Of a stretch of 64,000 nt of DNA, positions 10,167-19,581 are shown in pieces (position 1 is the stretch's first letter; each line of letters starts with the position of its first letter). The DNA is taken from NCBI GenBank assembly GCA_039105265.1, contig JAPFFF010000008.1, positions 5,084,001-5,148,000 of the forward strand, written 5' to 3'. Position numbers and translations under genes: made by a program. The notes below the pieces were generated by a model. It ran no database searches. It saw only the letters and a program-made list of their open reading frames with translations, and was not told the DNA's origin. The DNA comes from Tritrichomonas musculus. Its lineage: Eukaryota > Parabasalia > Tritrichomonadida > Tritrichomonadidae.

Positions 10167-11008
10167 TTGTTAGTAAATCTTTCTAATTTACCATATTTAA
10201 AAATTCAAAGAGCTAATACAGTTTATTGATTTTAATTGTTTGGCATTTCAATCAAGCTAGATTCATTATTTACTTATAAAAAGTAAGTTAATTATTTCAA
10301 TCTGATTCTACAAAAGCCTTTCATATCAACGTTTGCAGTGAAATAAAAAAGAAATAAGGAAAAGGAAAGAAACTCTCAACGCATTGCTTTTATTAAATGA
10401 TTATCAAATCGTTTTTTTTTTTTTTATACACCAAATTTGTACAGATAATTAAAATCTTTTTTCCTAAATTTTAAGAATATTATCTGAGATAGCAGAAATT
10501 TTTATTTGAGTGTAGTGGTGATTAATCAGAATATCATGAAAAAAGCAATGATTTCTAAAACTGCTTTTTTGCTTATGATATTATGAATCTTTGTATAAAA
10601 TTAGGTGCTTTACATTGTAAGCATTCTAATTTAATATGTTTTCTAATGATTTGAAATGAAAAATCAAACAATTTTCTCAATATTAGTGAATCATCAAACG
10701 AACAAGGCATTGTAAATAAGCTATGTATTAAAAAAAATCAATTTATATTATTTTTTTCAATATTGTTGGGAACATTTTATAAATATTTCTGATCAAATTC
10801 AAATAACTTGTCTTACTTACATAAATAAAAAAGTAGTAGCTCTAAAAAAATTATTGGAATTTCAATATTAACTTCAAACTTACATTAGATGAAGGAAATC
10901 TTCTCATCAATCATTGAAAAATAACAAGGATTCTGAAGTTTTCGGTTTTTTTTATTCTCAAAATTGTTAAGTTTATAATTCCGCATAAAATTCTCTATGC
11001 TTCATTAA
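10167..11008. other. AT-rich intergenic spacer
   Basis: 840 bp without a supported gene or repeat. It ends with the leader of the LRR gene (TTCATTAA directly before ATG at 11009). Confidence 0.5.
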
Positions 11009-11917
11009 ATGTCGAATTCGGTTTTAACTGAAGCTCTCATTAAGCAGCGCACTAAGCTTAGCTCAGCTGAAGTTCGAAAATTAGATCTTTGGGGCTACCA
11101 GCTTTCAGATATTTCATTAATTGAAAAAATGAAAAAGCTTGAAATAGCATCACTTTCCCTCAATAATATTACCACTCTTAAGCACTTTAAAAATTGTACG
11201 AAACTTCGAGACTTATTTTTAAGGAACAATAAGATTTCAGATTTTAACGAATTAACCTATTTATCTGAACTTCCTAGCCTTCAAACATTATGGTTATCGG
11301 GAAATCCAATTGCATCAGAACCTCTTTATCGTGAAAAGGTTATGCAATTACTTCCCAAGCTTTCTAAACTAGACGAAGATGAAATTACAGAATTTGAGCG
11401 TATGGAAACACTCAAAAATTCAAATGCATTAAAAAAATCAGGTCGTAAAGTATCAATGCCTCCTACACAAAGTTTTCCAGATATTGAAATTAACGAAAAA
11501 AATGAAAGCATGGATCTTAAAGCAAAATCGCAACCATTAAAAACTGCGCTTGGTAATAATGAAAATGTTCACTCATCTCGAGCCAAAAGTTCAGCTAATT
11601 CATCAAAAATGTCAAATTCCTCTAAAGTGTCAAATTCATCTAATTTATCAAACTCATCTAAATCACCAAATTCACCAAGAATCCAGAAAAGCGTTGGAAA
11701 TCTTGATAGCTCTACAGAATCGCAGACAAAAGGATCCTCCAATTCTATCTCTAAACCTCCAACTACTAACCCACCATCGCCACCAAAAGTGCAAACAAGA
11801 CCTCAACGTAAAAATGATAAGCCTTTACTCAATGCAATTTTACAATTACTTCCAGAACTTTCTCAAGAATCTCTTGACTTTATTCTTCAAAATGCACAAA
11901 AGTACAAAAACAAATAA
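11009..11917 (+). CDS. CFAP410 (C21orf2)-like leucine-rich repeat protein
   Basis: 302 aa. The N-terminal ~130 residues form SDS22-type LRRs: VRKLDLWGYQLSDIS, ASLSLNNITTL, LRDLFLRNNKISDF, LQTLWLSGNPIA, then the LRR cap LPKLSKLDEDEITEFE. The WG and capped-LRR arrangement matches CFAP410, a basal-body/cilium protein. The middle (~140-265) is Ser/Asn-rich and disordered. The C-terminus (KPLLNAILQLLPELSQES) is a short helical domain in the position of the CFAP410 C-terminal oligomerisation helices. A flagellated trichomonad would be expected to keep this gene. Confidence 0.72.
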   Translation: MSNSVLTEALIKQRTKLSSAEVRKLDLWGYQLSDISLIEKMKKLEIASLSLNNITTLKHFKNCTKLRDLFLRNNKISDFNELTYLSELPSLQTLWLSGNPIASEPLYREKVMQLLPKLSKLDEDEITEFERMETLKNSNALKKSGRKVSMPPTQSFPDIEINEKNESMDLKAKSQPLKTALGNNENVHSSRAKSSANSSKMSNSSKVSNSSNLSNSSKSPNSPRIQKSVGNLDSSTESQTKGSSNSISKPPTTNPPSPPKVQTRPQRKNDKPLLNAILQLLPELSQESLDFILQNAQKYKNK

Positions 11918-12263
11918 TATTTAATCATGAAATTATATCATGCTTGCTGTTATTAAAAGAAATAAAATATCATTTTATCGAAATTTTAAACTGATTTAGC
12001 CTTTTTTTTGGAATTTTGCTTTATTTTAGTATGTTATTTACCAACATTTTGCATTTGTTTATCTTTTTGATGAAAAAAATGATTTGATATCTTGATAAAC
12101 GATTCAAAATATTTAGATACAAAAAAAATAATTATCTTATAAAAATCTAGAAATATTTTTAATATTAATATGAATATATATTTACATATTCTCCAAAATA
12201 ATAGAAAAATAAATATAAAATAATCAATCGAAAAGAATGAGTTTGGATACCTTTGCTTTTATT
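11918..12263. other. Intergenic spacer left of a MITE
   Basis: AT-rich with no supported gene. It may hold the outermost part of the Polinton B remnant, because removing the 12264-12720 element joins it to sequence that continues from B, but no protein similarity is clear. Confidence 0.35.
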
Positions 12264-12720
12264 TAGACTTGTTATTCTCCGATTCTCGAGATCGATAATT
12301 GATTGACTTTTTGATATCGATACATAAATATGCACAGATTCTCGAGATCGAGAATTTTTTTTCTCAACTTTTGATATCAGAATTTTCAATTAAACTTTTT
12401 GATAAATATATGATCGTATTTTGATCTCAAATTTTTCATAAAAAAGAATGTATTTTTTTCATTTTAATCTTAAAATAAGCATCAATGAATTCTATTATTT
12501 ATTTTTAAGTATTTTAAAATCACAAATACCAATTATAAAAAAAGATAAATCTTTTTGAGATCTTGGTAATTGATATCAAGTTTACAATTATTTTTATATC
12601 ACATTTCATATCTGATATCTTGATAATCGATAATCTCGATATCAGATTTTTAACTGATAATCGAGTATCAGATGCAAAAAAGTGACGTTTTTGATATCGA
12701 TTCTCAAAATAACAAGTCTA
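12264..12720. mobile_element. 457-bp MITE with 8-9-bp target duplication
   Basis: The left end TAGACTTGTTATT is mirrored by AATAACAAGTCTA at the right end. CTTTTATT flanks both sides (12256-12263 and 12721-12728), the match extending by one T if the TIR starts one base later. The interior is full of GATATC/CTCGAGATCGA motifs that make many short nested palindromes. There is no coding capacity. Confidence 0.85.
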
Positions 12721-12885
12721 CTTTTATTTGACCTACTCTTCAGATGCATTATTCTAATGTAATAAAATTTTTATTAAAAAGGATTAAAAAGCTTGTAAAT
12801 TTTTTTAACAAACCTCTTATATTTATCATCTGCCTTTAATGACACATATAACACTCTTGATTATATCCATATTTACCAGATGGTA

Positions 12886-14608
12886 CAGATGTGTACATAA
12901 AGTGGTAACGGTATATAAAGTGGTAACGTCTTTAAAAGACGTTAAGAAAATTTATTTTTATTTTTTGCATTTTTACGATGCCACCAAAAGCCGCTCCCCA
13001 TACTATTGATGAAATATGTGAGAGGTCCATCAATACTATTGTAACAGCTAGAGACCGAAGAGCTATGTTCAAGGATGATGGTTTTATTAAGTGTTCTTCC
13101 CGAAATGAACAATTGATTTTTGCGCAATCCTACCTGAAAGAGGTTTGTTTTATCTCAGCAAATAATAAACTACTTGCAAAATTATTTAATATAAGCGATG
13201 GAAATGTACGGAAAATATTATGCAAGGGTAGAAAAAAGCAAAATCAAAATGGGCGACCGTTTATTTTAACAGATGATCAAGAAAATCTTGTTGTTGCAGA
13301 GCTGCAATCAAAACGTACTACCATGGATTTTATGACAATTCCGCAAATGATCAGGTATGTAGAAGAAACATTTCAAAAATGCATAACAAGAGGCTGTGTT
13401 TATATCTTTTTGTATAGACACGGGGGATGAACTCACAAAAACTGAAATTTCCCCACAAGAAGAGTTAGGATTGAAAGTTCCTCGTACTTATTTAATAGAG
13501 TTCATGAACCTCGTTGAAAAAATTATAACAATTGTTCCTGCTGATCTAGTGTACAACATAGACGAGACAGGATTATCAGACTGGGAAAATCGGAAACCAA
13601 AAACTGTTATTGTACCTAAAGACCTTGAAAATGAAGATTTGCATTATCCAGTTAACCGTGGAATAAGGCATATAACTTTAGTAGTAACCATTTCAGGCGG
13701 TGGAGATGCTTATTTTCCACTTGTCGTAACTTCTGATCCATCATTAGAATACATTTTTGATCATGGAGTTAGACGTGATGTTGACCTCTCAATTCACCAA
13801 GGAAACTCATCATACATTACAAAAGATGTTTTTAGAGATCATATTATTAACAAATTTATCCCTCAAGTTGAAAATGATCGTCTTAGTTGTGGTTCAGAGT
13901 CACTTTTAGCAATTTTGTTTTTTGACAATTGCTCATCCCATTTAGATGACGAACTATTAAGAATTCTTGCTGAAAATAATATTATAGTCATAACTTATCC
14001 TCCACATTGTTCTCACATATTTCAAGTATTAGATCTCTTGTTGTTTGGAGTTTTAAAGATCCACAAAAAGCATATTCCCAGAAATGATACTATTTCACCT
14101 AAAATTGACCATTTGCTTAGAATATTTAAAGCGTATGAAATGAGCACATGTTCTTGCACAATTCGTTCATCATTTGAGAAAGCAGGCTTCAAATACTTCC
14201 AAAAAAATGGCAAGAATTTTATGAAAATTGACCGATCAAAAATTGAAAATTCTTCAGGATTTAAAGAAATTTGGAATATTGACTACCCTGAAACAAAAGT
14301 GTCGACTCGAAGAAGAAATCAGAAAAGAGGGTGGGACAATAAAGAATATTTTTCATTTGAAATTCAAAGAAAAATATTAAATTCATAAAATATCTTCTCA
14401 TTAATTTTTTAAAATTTGAATTAAAATTCTCAATTTTTTCTTTTTTTAAACATTAATTTTTTAAATTCTATTTTATATTTATATTATAAATATATTAATT
14501 ATTGTTATATATAAATTGTAGAAAAATAAAATAAGAATTCATTGAGAAAAATTATTTTTTTATTTTTATTTAAAAAAAAAAAGCGTTACCACTTTATATA
14601 CACATCTG
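12886..14608 (+). mobile_element. pogo/Tc1-type DNA transposon (1.72 kb)
   Basis: TIRs CAGATGTGTACATAAAGTGG (12886) and its near-perfect reverse complement ending at 14608, about 25 bp each, flanked by TA on both sides (12884-12885 and 14609-14610). It encodes one DDE transposase on the plus strand, frameshifted. It lies inside a gene of the Polinton B remnant, so it inserted after B. Confidence 0.92.
12978..14388 (+). pseudogene. pogo-like DDE transposase, frameshifted
   Basis: The 5' part (12978-13430) has a helix-turn-helix DNA-binding region (LLAKLFNISDGNVRKILC) and the start of the second, CENP-B-like domain (RPFILTDDQENLVVAEL). The 3' part is the DDE_1 catalytic domain, with D in YNIDETGLSDWE, D in ILFFDNCSSH and D in PPHCSHIFQVLD, which is the DDD pattern of pogo/jerky/Tigger relatives. 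The two parts are in different frames. The break is at CACGGGGGATGAA (near 13421), where a run of five G is one base longer than an open frame needs. It could be a real inactivating change or an assembly slip. The rest of the gene has no stop codons, so decay is very recent if real. Confidence 0.88.
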
Positions 14609-14713
14609 TATAGGGAATTTGTCACATAGAATTGAGAAATTACACACATCAAATGTATTAGGTATTTTTGCTTTGAGGTTATTGATATAGTCATATACTC
14701 CTGGAGTATTCAT

Positions 14714-15178
14714 TTATATTGCTGGAAAAAATAAACATAAAAATTGATAGACGTTATTTTGGGTAAAGATATGTTGAGTAGGTCCATGTCGAATATCTTG
14801 TTTATAATATTCTCTTGCTCTACCTTGCATTGGTGGTTTCTCAGGCTTATTAAGATATTTTGGTAGTAGAGGTACTGGTTTATCTTGTTGTCCTATATGT
14901 CTATAAAAACCACCATCTGTAATACTAACAGGAAGTTCATTAACAGGTTTTGTTATATGTTCGCGAGTATCTGGGAATCTTACTGGGTCATCATGTTCAA
15001 TAATCTGGGTAGTAGGTCGATTAATAAATGGTTTGAATGTGACCGAATAAGTATTTGTATTGCTGAATACACCAAAATGTTTGTACTCTATGTCTTTATT
15101 TTTCATGGTAGCTTCATTAAACATCATACCTTCTCTTCCAACAATCTCAGCTTGTGGGCTTCTGTAATCATTCGACAT
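14714..15178 (-). CDS. Polinton B copy of the 144-aa Polinton protein
   Basis: 154 aa, start MSNDYRSPQAEIVGREGMMF, highly similar to A's protein at 25428-25862. Key shared parts are NTYSVTF, QIIEHDDPVRFPDTREHI and SITDGGFYRHIG. The frame is intact, but the tail after QNNVY runs ~10 residues longer than in A. It lies next to the broken capsid gene in a rearranged remnant, so it is probably not expressed as part of a working element. Function unknown. Its fixed place directly after the capsid gene suggests a virion or assembly role. Confidence 0.7.
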   Translation of the reverse strand: MSNDYRSPQAEIVGREGMMFNEATMKNKDIEYKHFGVFSNTNTYSVTFKPFINRPTTQIIEHDDPVRFPDTREHITKPVNELPVSITDGGFYRHIGQQDKPVPLLPKYLNKPEKPPMQGRAREYYKQDIRHGPTQHIFTQNNVYQFLCLFFPAI

Positions 15179-15205
15179 TTTCTAAAAAATAAAACATACC
15201 TCTTT

Positions 15206-16234
15206 TTACTCAGGGGTTGTTAAATTATAGGCTCCTATACGTACTGATGGTGGCATACCATTTGGTCTAATCAAGATACTAATTGATATATCAGTTAATA
15301 AGCATAATAATGGAGGTGTATCTACTTCCTTTCTAAATGGATTATCTGCCTTTTGACTACATATCAGTTCGAAGTTAATAGGTGCAAGACTTAAAATACC
15401 TTGTTGGTATGTTCCGTCTGTTTCTGTTGGAAGACCTATGAAGAATGAGGACCTATCATTTGGATAATAACCTGTTGTATTTTCATTATATTGATACTCA
15501 TTAGCTAAACTTGCAATAACCTCTTTGTTGAATCCATTTTTCTCTCCATTCATTTTCATTGCATTCTGGCAGTATTCGAGAAACTCGGGATATTTACCAT
15601 TAGTACCAAATGCTTTAGCAGGGATATTGTTATAATTACCACAATTCATGCGGAAGGATTAAAACATTGGATTCTTGAAGAATGTCTTATGAGTATGCTT
15701 AAGTGGGAATAAGCAAAACATACTATCAACAAAATTAGGTGTGATAGTGATAGTAGCTTTGTCTTGCTCTGTATTAAGAGGTCTTGTGCAAGTGTAAAAT
15801 GACATAATCTGTGTTGGGAATGTGAGTGGGTGTTGTGGTTTTGCATATCTTTGAACAAGTGCTGTATATACTGATTCATGAATACCAAAACATGGAATAA
15901 TACTTGCACATTCTTCAATGGAATAATCAACAACCCTCCAGGTTCTCCAATCACTATATACTTTTCTGTCTACTCTTACTTTCGTTGTAGCATCATCTTT
16001 CTTCGATTTATACACAAAACCACCATTTGTATCTCCAACAGGTGGAAGATGGTTGGGGTGATTAATATCACTTTTAGCTATCTTATCAGTACTGGTCCAC
16101 ATCCATATTGGCTCTCCAATAGGTCTAAATTCATTTGTAATTTCATCAACACTGAAATCTACTCCATCAAAAGGATGACTAAGTAACCTCTTTTCCATAC
16201 CTACAGGACAATACACCATACCAAATGACTTCAA
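15206..16234 (-). pseudogene. Polinton B major capsid protein, C-terminal ~60%, one nonsense codon
   Basis: Read on the minus strand from ~16,234, the frame matches A's capsid protein from GMVYCPVG (A residue ~230) to its end (VRIGAYNLTTPE), with identity high enough to align by eye throughout. One in-frame TAA at 15659-15661 interrupts it where A has Glu in PMFEAF. The first ~225 residues are missing because the sequence stops at the inverted junction near 16,240. A truncated relic. Confidence 0.88.
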
Positions 16235-16243
16235 AGGGAAAAC

Positions 16244-16730
16244 TGGAATGAAGCCAAGAATGCGATGCAGCTACTTGAAAGCGACATGCCTTATTTATAT
16301 AAACCATCTCTAATTACTGAAGAAATCATAAATGATAAAGAGTATTATAAGACAGTGTTCTTTATTGATAAAGACTACTTTATACCAAAAGATCTAGTGT
16401 TTAAATTTACTGATTACTGTTTTTAGAATCAAAGGACAATAACGTGGAATGGTGACACTTAAGTGGATACCTCAAAGGGAATGTTGTTAATAAGCTCAAT
16501 AAGAGAAAAAAAACTACTATCATAATGACAATCGAACACAATTATGTTATGTAATGATGAAGAATGATGAGATACATAATGAAATTATATGATAGAGGAG
16601 AACATGGTATTTTATATAGTCTTTACCAACTTGCGTGTAGAGAAGGAAAGACTGAAAACAAAATACTCTTGAACACTAAAGAGCTTATTAATGGAGAGAC
16701 CAAGCATATTGATAGTTTTATGTTTGCATG
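16244..16730 (+). pseudogene. Polinton B fibre-like gene fragment left of element A
   Basis: The plus-strand translation SDMPYLYKPS, then FFIDKDYFIPKDLVFKF and TDYCF, aligns with SDVLYLYKPTS and NDLEFRFNEYCFG of A's 873-aa protein (residues ~200-250). Several in-frame stops and frame changes follow. Toward 16,700 the fragment KHIDSFMF is where A reads AIDELYLDI (residue ~385). It is cut off at 16,730 by A's left terminal repeat. The matching 3' part is at 42,220-42,875. Confidence 0.75.
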
Positions 16731-16962
16731 AGTAGTATATACGAGTCGGTTTCCGCTGGGGCTGGCACCCACACCGTCAACACGAACTCGTCATAAAAGA
16801 AAAAGAAAAAAAAGAAAAGAAAAGAAAAAGAAAAAAAGAAAAAAAAGAAAAAAATATTCTTGTTCTCACTACTGCTCCCCATCAATGAAACGGCACAGGT
16901 ACCCCACCCCACAACCGCCCATCTATGAAACGGCACAGGTACCAGCCCCGAGAATCTCGTAC
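16731..16962 (+). repeat. Left terminal inverted repeat of Polinton A
   Basis: GC-rich outer part (GTCGGTTTCCGCTGGGGC), then a ~65-bp A/G-only tract, then two copies of GAAACGGCACAGGTACC, ending in GAGAATCTCGTAC. It is nearly identical to the right repeat in reverse complement, differing mostly in the purine tract. Close identity of the two repeats points to recent activity. Confidence 0.95.
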
Positions 16963-16992
16963 CTACTACAACAAAAATTAAAATAAAAGAAG

Positions 16993-17352
16993 TTAGATTT
17001 TACTAAGTAGTTCTTCTATATGAGGTAGTTCAGCATTAGTTTGAACACCTACATCCCAAAGGTCTTCAGTTTGAACACCTATCTCTTTATATTCATAGGG
17101 AATAAAATGACACTCTGTCACTATAAACATTTCTTCTTCTTCTTCTTCTTGATGTTCCTTATAGTTTTTATACAAGCCCACTCGCTTTTTTTTCTTTGGG
17201 AACTTGGTAATGTTTCTTTCTTTGTCATCAAGAGGATAATGACGAGGTTCATTATTATCAATTCTATCAACAATGATTTTCCCCCACTTGTTCATACGAA
17301 AATAAAAATGAAATGAATCATTTAAAAAGTGAGTAAATGTCATTTGTGCCAC
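16993..17352 (-). CDS. Small Polinton protein with two GVQT motifs, function unknown
   Basis: 119 aa, pointing toward the left terminal repeat. It is basic in the middle (KFPKKKKRVGLYKNYK) with a Glu run, then a C-terminal tail with EIGVQTED (GVQT 92-95) and DVGVQTNA (102-105). These resemble dynein light chain LC8 anchor motifs. An internal Met at residue 20 is an alternative start. The 5' end overlaps the divergent HNH gene by 16 bp. No family recognised. Confidence 0.6.
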   Translation of the reverse strand: MAQMTFTHFLNDSFHFYFRMNKWGKIIVDRIDNNEPRHYPLDDKERNITKFPKKKKRVGLYKNYKEHQEEEEEEMFIVTECHFIPYEYKEIGVQTEDLWDVGVQTNAELPHIEELLSKI

Positions 17353-17672
17353 TCAAAGGCTTTACTAACGACTATGAGATACTGAATAGGTACCCCTTTA
17401 CTATAAGACGTAAGAGTAATCATTTTATATGCAAAGATGCAAAACATATAAAGGGGTATATACGAGTATGTCTAAATGGCAACTACTACTTGAAACATGT
17501 ACTTATAGCAAGACAGTTCATACCTAATGATGACCCACAACATAAAATAGAGGTAGACCATATCAATAGGAATAGGGCTGACTACCATCTAAGCAACTTA
17601 AGATGGATAACCCCAACTGATAGTAACTATAACAGGGATATGCCCAAAATTATAAATGCGAGGGCAGATTAG
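17337..17672 (+). CDS. HNH endonuclease (phage/homing type)
   Basis: 111 aa. Residues ~41-64 (GYIRVCLNGNYYLKHVLIAR) are the beta-rich stretch that precedes the HNH core in phage-type enzymes, and the core is VDHINRNRADYHLSNLRW at 73-90, with DH at 74-75, N77 and the terminal Asn at 87. Such enzymes nick or cut DNA. Roles include homing, packaging and recombination. A free-standing HNH gene beside a Polinton end is not part of the standard Polinton set (general knowledge). It may help mobility or be a hitchhiking homing gene. Confidence 0.85.
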   Translation: MSFVPLKGFTNDYEILNRYPFTIRRKSNHFICKDAKHIKGYIRVCLNGNYYLKHVLIARQFIPNDDPQHKIEVDHINRNRADYHLSNLRWITPTDSNYNRDMPKIINARAD

Positions 17673-17913
17673 ATATTTGGTACTCTAAGAACTCAAAGGC
17701 AAAATGTTCTATTTGGTCGATAAATTCCAAATCACCATCTTTCATCATTACACCAAGAAATTCAGGTTCGAAATACTCAGCAGCTAACTCTTTTATCTTA
17801 TTAATTAAAATATTACATACTCCCTCATTAGTCTCACATCTATAATCATAGAGGTAAGATACTATTTTATAGAGGATATATATACGCTCTTTTATGGTCA
17901 TGAAATAAGCCAT
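17650..17913 (-). CDS. Small acidic Polinton protein, function unknown
   Basis: 87 aa, convergent with the HNH gene, the 3' ends overlapping by 23 bp. Mixed helical pattern (YILYKIVSYLYDY, FIDQIEHFAFEFLEY), no membrane segment and no recognised motif. Kept because it is a full open frame between two clear genes and has a T-rich leader like its neighbours. Confidence 0.5.
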   Translation of the reverse strand: MAYFMTIKERIYILYKIVSYLYDYRCETNEGVCNILINKIKELAAEYFEPEFLGVMMKDGDLEFIDQIEHFAFEFLEYQISNLPSHL

Positions 17914-17979
17914 TTATACAGAAATAAAAAAAATGAAATAAACAACATCTTCTTCTTCTTTCTTTTATTTGATTTTTAA

Positions 17980-19557
17980 ATGACAAGTGATGTAGGTACA
18001 CAAACTAAACCTAACAATAAAATACAACTACTACAAGGTACTATTAAATTTCGACCTAAACTAGTTGATAGAGATGTTGCAAGATTAACAAGAGGTTTGG
18101 GTCAAACTATATGGAAGTTCTCTAATAATCAAATAAATCTACAAAAATTATATGAGACATATTTAAATACTAGTATAGCTTTTAAAGACGTACTTGAATT
18201 TGCTAATAGACTCAAGAGAGAGAAACCAAGAGCAAAATTTACAGGTTGCGTGTTTGCGATTAAGAAAAATCAAGATGATAAAGATGAACATGGGCATTAC
18301 ATAACAGTATTAAAGCCATATCAATATTCTCTCCAAGAATCAGATCAAGGTATATTAACAGAGATAAAATTACATTATGATATTATCAACATAAGGATAT
18401 CTCGAATGAAGACTGAGGAGGAAAAACAAGCAGCTAGAGAACTGAGAGAGCAGATGAAAGAAAGAACATTGAAAAGTGATAAGAAAGAATATAAAACTAG
18501 AGGTATTCAAACAGATGATATACCAGAATTGGCTCCATTACCCAGACCTCCAACTTTAAATCGAAATGATTATCATCTTAACCTTAGGAAAATCGGTAGG
18601 AACCGACCCACAAATGTTGAGCCACCAACAAGGGATCAAAATCAAAACAGAATTCAACTTTTACTTCAAAGTAGTACAAATTTAGACGAGGATGATAGAC
18701 CTAAGAAAAAATCAAAACAACATAAGAAAAAATCAAAACGACCTCGTTCACCTTCACCTCCACCTCCTCCTCCTTCTCGTTCACCTTCACCTCCACCACC
18801 TCCACCACCTCCTCCTTCATCACCACCTCCACAGTTTCCATCATCACATACCTCTCGAGGTACTAGTCCTCCTCCAAGAGAACCCCGTATGACACCACAG
18901 AAGACAGGAGAGTTTACAGTAGACCAAAGACGTCATAAAATTCATGATTGGAGGAGTTTAGTCAATGATGAAAATATAGAAGAAGATGTTATTGATGACT
19001 ACTTGAAACTTCTATATAACAAAGGAAAGAGATTGAATAAACAACCTGGTCAAAATGAAGCAGAGTTTGATAAAAAGAAAATATTGGTTGTACCTACTGC
19101 ATTTTATACCCTCCTTTCTATGGCATATGAGACTAATGATATGGAAAAAATACATGAACTGATGAAAAGTCCTATCTCAGGTAAACAGTCATTTACACAT
19201 TTCGATAAAGTATTTGTCCCCATTTGCTCAGATGGAGAACATTGGGTTTTATGTATTGTTCGATATCCAAAGAAAATAATCGAATGCTATGACTCTGAGA
19301 ATAAGTCAATGGCACCAGAGGTAAAGACACTTAATAAGTGGATCAATATTTCAGGAACAGGTAAGTTAAAAGCAAAATATTATGATGTACCTAGTCAAAG
19401 GAATAACAAGGATTGTGGAGTGTTTCTAATGGAATCTTGTCGTACCTTTTTGCATGAAGGAAATGGTAAGTTTAAACAACGCAATATACCAGATATTAGA
19501 AAGAGAATACTTCGAGAACTTCAAAACAATGAATTAGAAACAGGTGTTGTATATTAA
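17980..19557 (+). CDS. Polinton protease: Ulp1/adenain-type cysteine protease with N-terminal extension
   Basis: 525 aa. The C-terminal ~170 residues form a C48/adenain-like protease: H421 in DGEHWVL, D438 in CYDSEN, Q473 in PSQRNN and C479 in DCGVFLMESC, the catalytic set in the standard order. In Polintons and adenoviruses this enzyme matures virion proteins. Residues ~250-300 are a Pro/Ser/Arg-rich linker. The N-terminal ~180 residues are unrecognised. They carry GTQT (6-9) and GIQT (175-178), LC8-like motifs. The protease is therefore fused to a large extra domain not present in simple adenain. It is followed by the 334-aa gene after 24 bp. Confidence 0.88.
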   Translation: MTSDVGTQTKPNNKIQLLQGTIKFRPKLVDRDVARLTRGLGQTIWKFSNNQINLQKLYETYLNTSIAFKDVLEFANRLKREKPRAKFTGCVFAIKKNQDDKDEHGHYITVLKPYQYSLQESDQGILTEIKLHYDIINIRISRMKTEEEKQAARELREQMKERTLKSDKKEYKTRGIQTDDIPELAPLPRPPTLNRNDYHLNLRKIGRNRPTNVEPPTRDQNQNRIQLLLQSSTNLDEDDRPKKKSKQHKKKSKRPRSPSPPPPPPSRSPSPPPPPPPPPSSPPPQFPSSHTSRGTSPPPREPRMTPQKTGEFTVDQRRHKIHDWRSLVNDENIEEDVIDDYLKLLYNKGKRLNKQPGQNEAEFDKKKILVVPTAFYTLLSMAYETNDMEKIHELMKSPISGKQSFTHFDKVFVPICSDGEHWVLCIVRYPKKIIECYDSENKSMAPEVKTLNKWINISGTGKLKAKYYDVPSQRNNKDCGVFLMESCRTFLHEGNGKFKQRNIPDIRKRILRELQNNELETGVVY

Positions 19558-19581
19558 TAAAGACTTTTTATTCAACTCGAA

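Larger units (their letters stand above)
12775..14713 (-). pseudogene. Polinton B copy of the 148-aa gene, split by pogo insertion
   Basis: Starting at 14713 on the minus strand the frame reads MNTPGVYDYINNLKAKIP and then CNFSILCDKFP, clearly homologous to A's protein at 25887-26333 (VYDYVNELRAK, CNFSILCDKYP). It is cut at codon ATA (14609-14611) exactly where the TA-flanked pogo element sits. Left of the pogo element the same frame resumes at 12885 as PSGKYGYNQECYMC, then breaks by frameshift before a stretch like DKYKRFVKKIYKLF. Function of the family is unknown. Confidence 0.8.
12760..16730. mobile_element. Polinton B remnant, left part (rearranged, interrupted by a pogo element)
   Basis: On the minus strand this segment carries, in A's order, the end of the major capsid gene (15206-16234), the 144-aa-type gene (14714-15178) and the 148-aa-type gene (split by the pogo element). 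At ~16,235-16,244 it switches abruptly to a plus-strand fragment of the fibre-like gene that runs to A's left end. In the intact element A the capsid and fibre genes lie ~14 kb apart and point the same way, so B has suffered deletion plus inversion. The left limit is uncertain (12.17-12.78 kb). Confidence 0.8.

Noticed and set aside
12165-12389. 74-aa minus-strand frame
   Set aside because: It crosses the end of a MITE and its target duplication, so it cannot be an ancestral gene.
16790-16855. Purine tract as a coding or regulatory repeat
   Set aside because: It is part of both terminal repeats, is of slightly different length in each, and is best seen as simple sequence inside the repeat.
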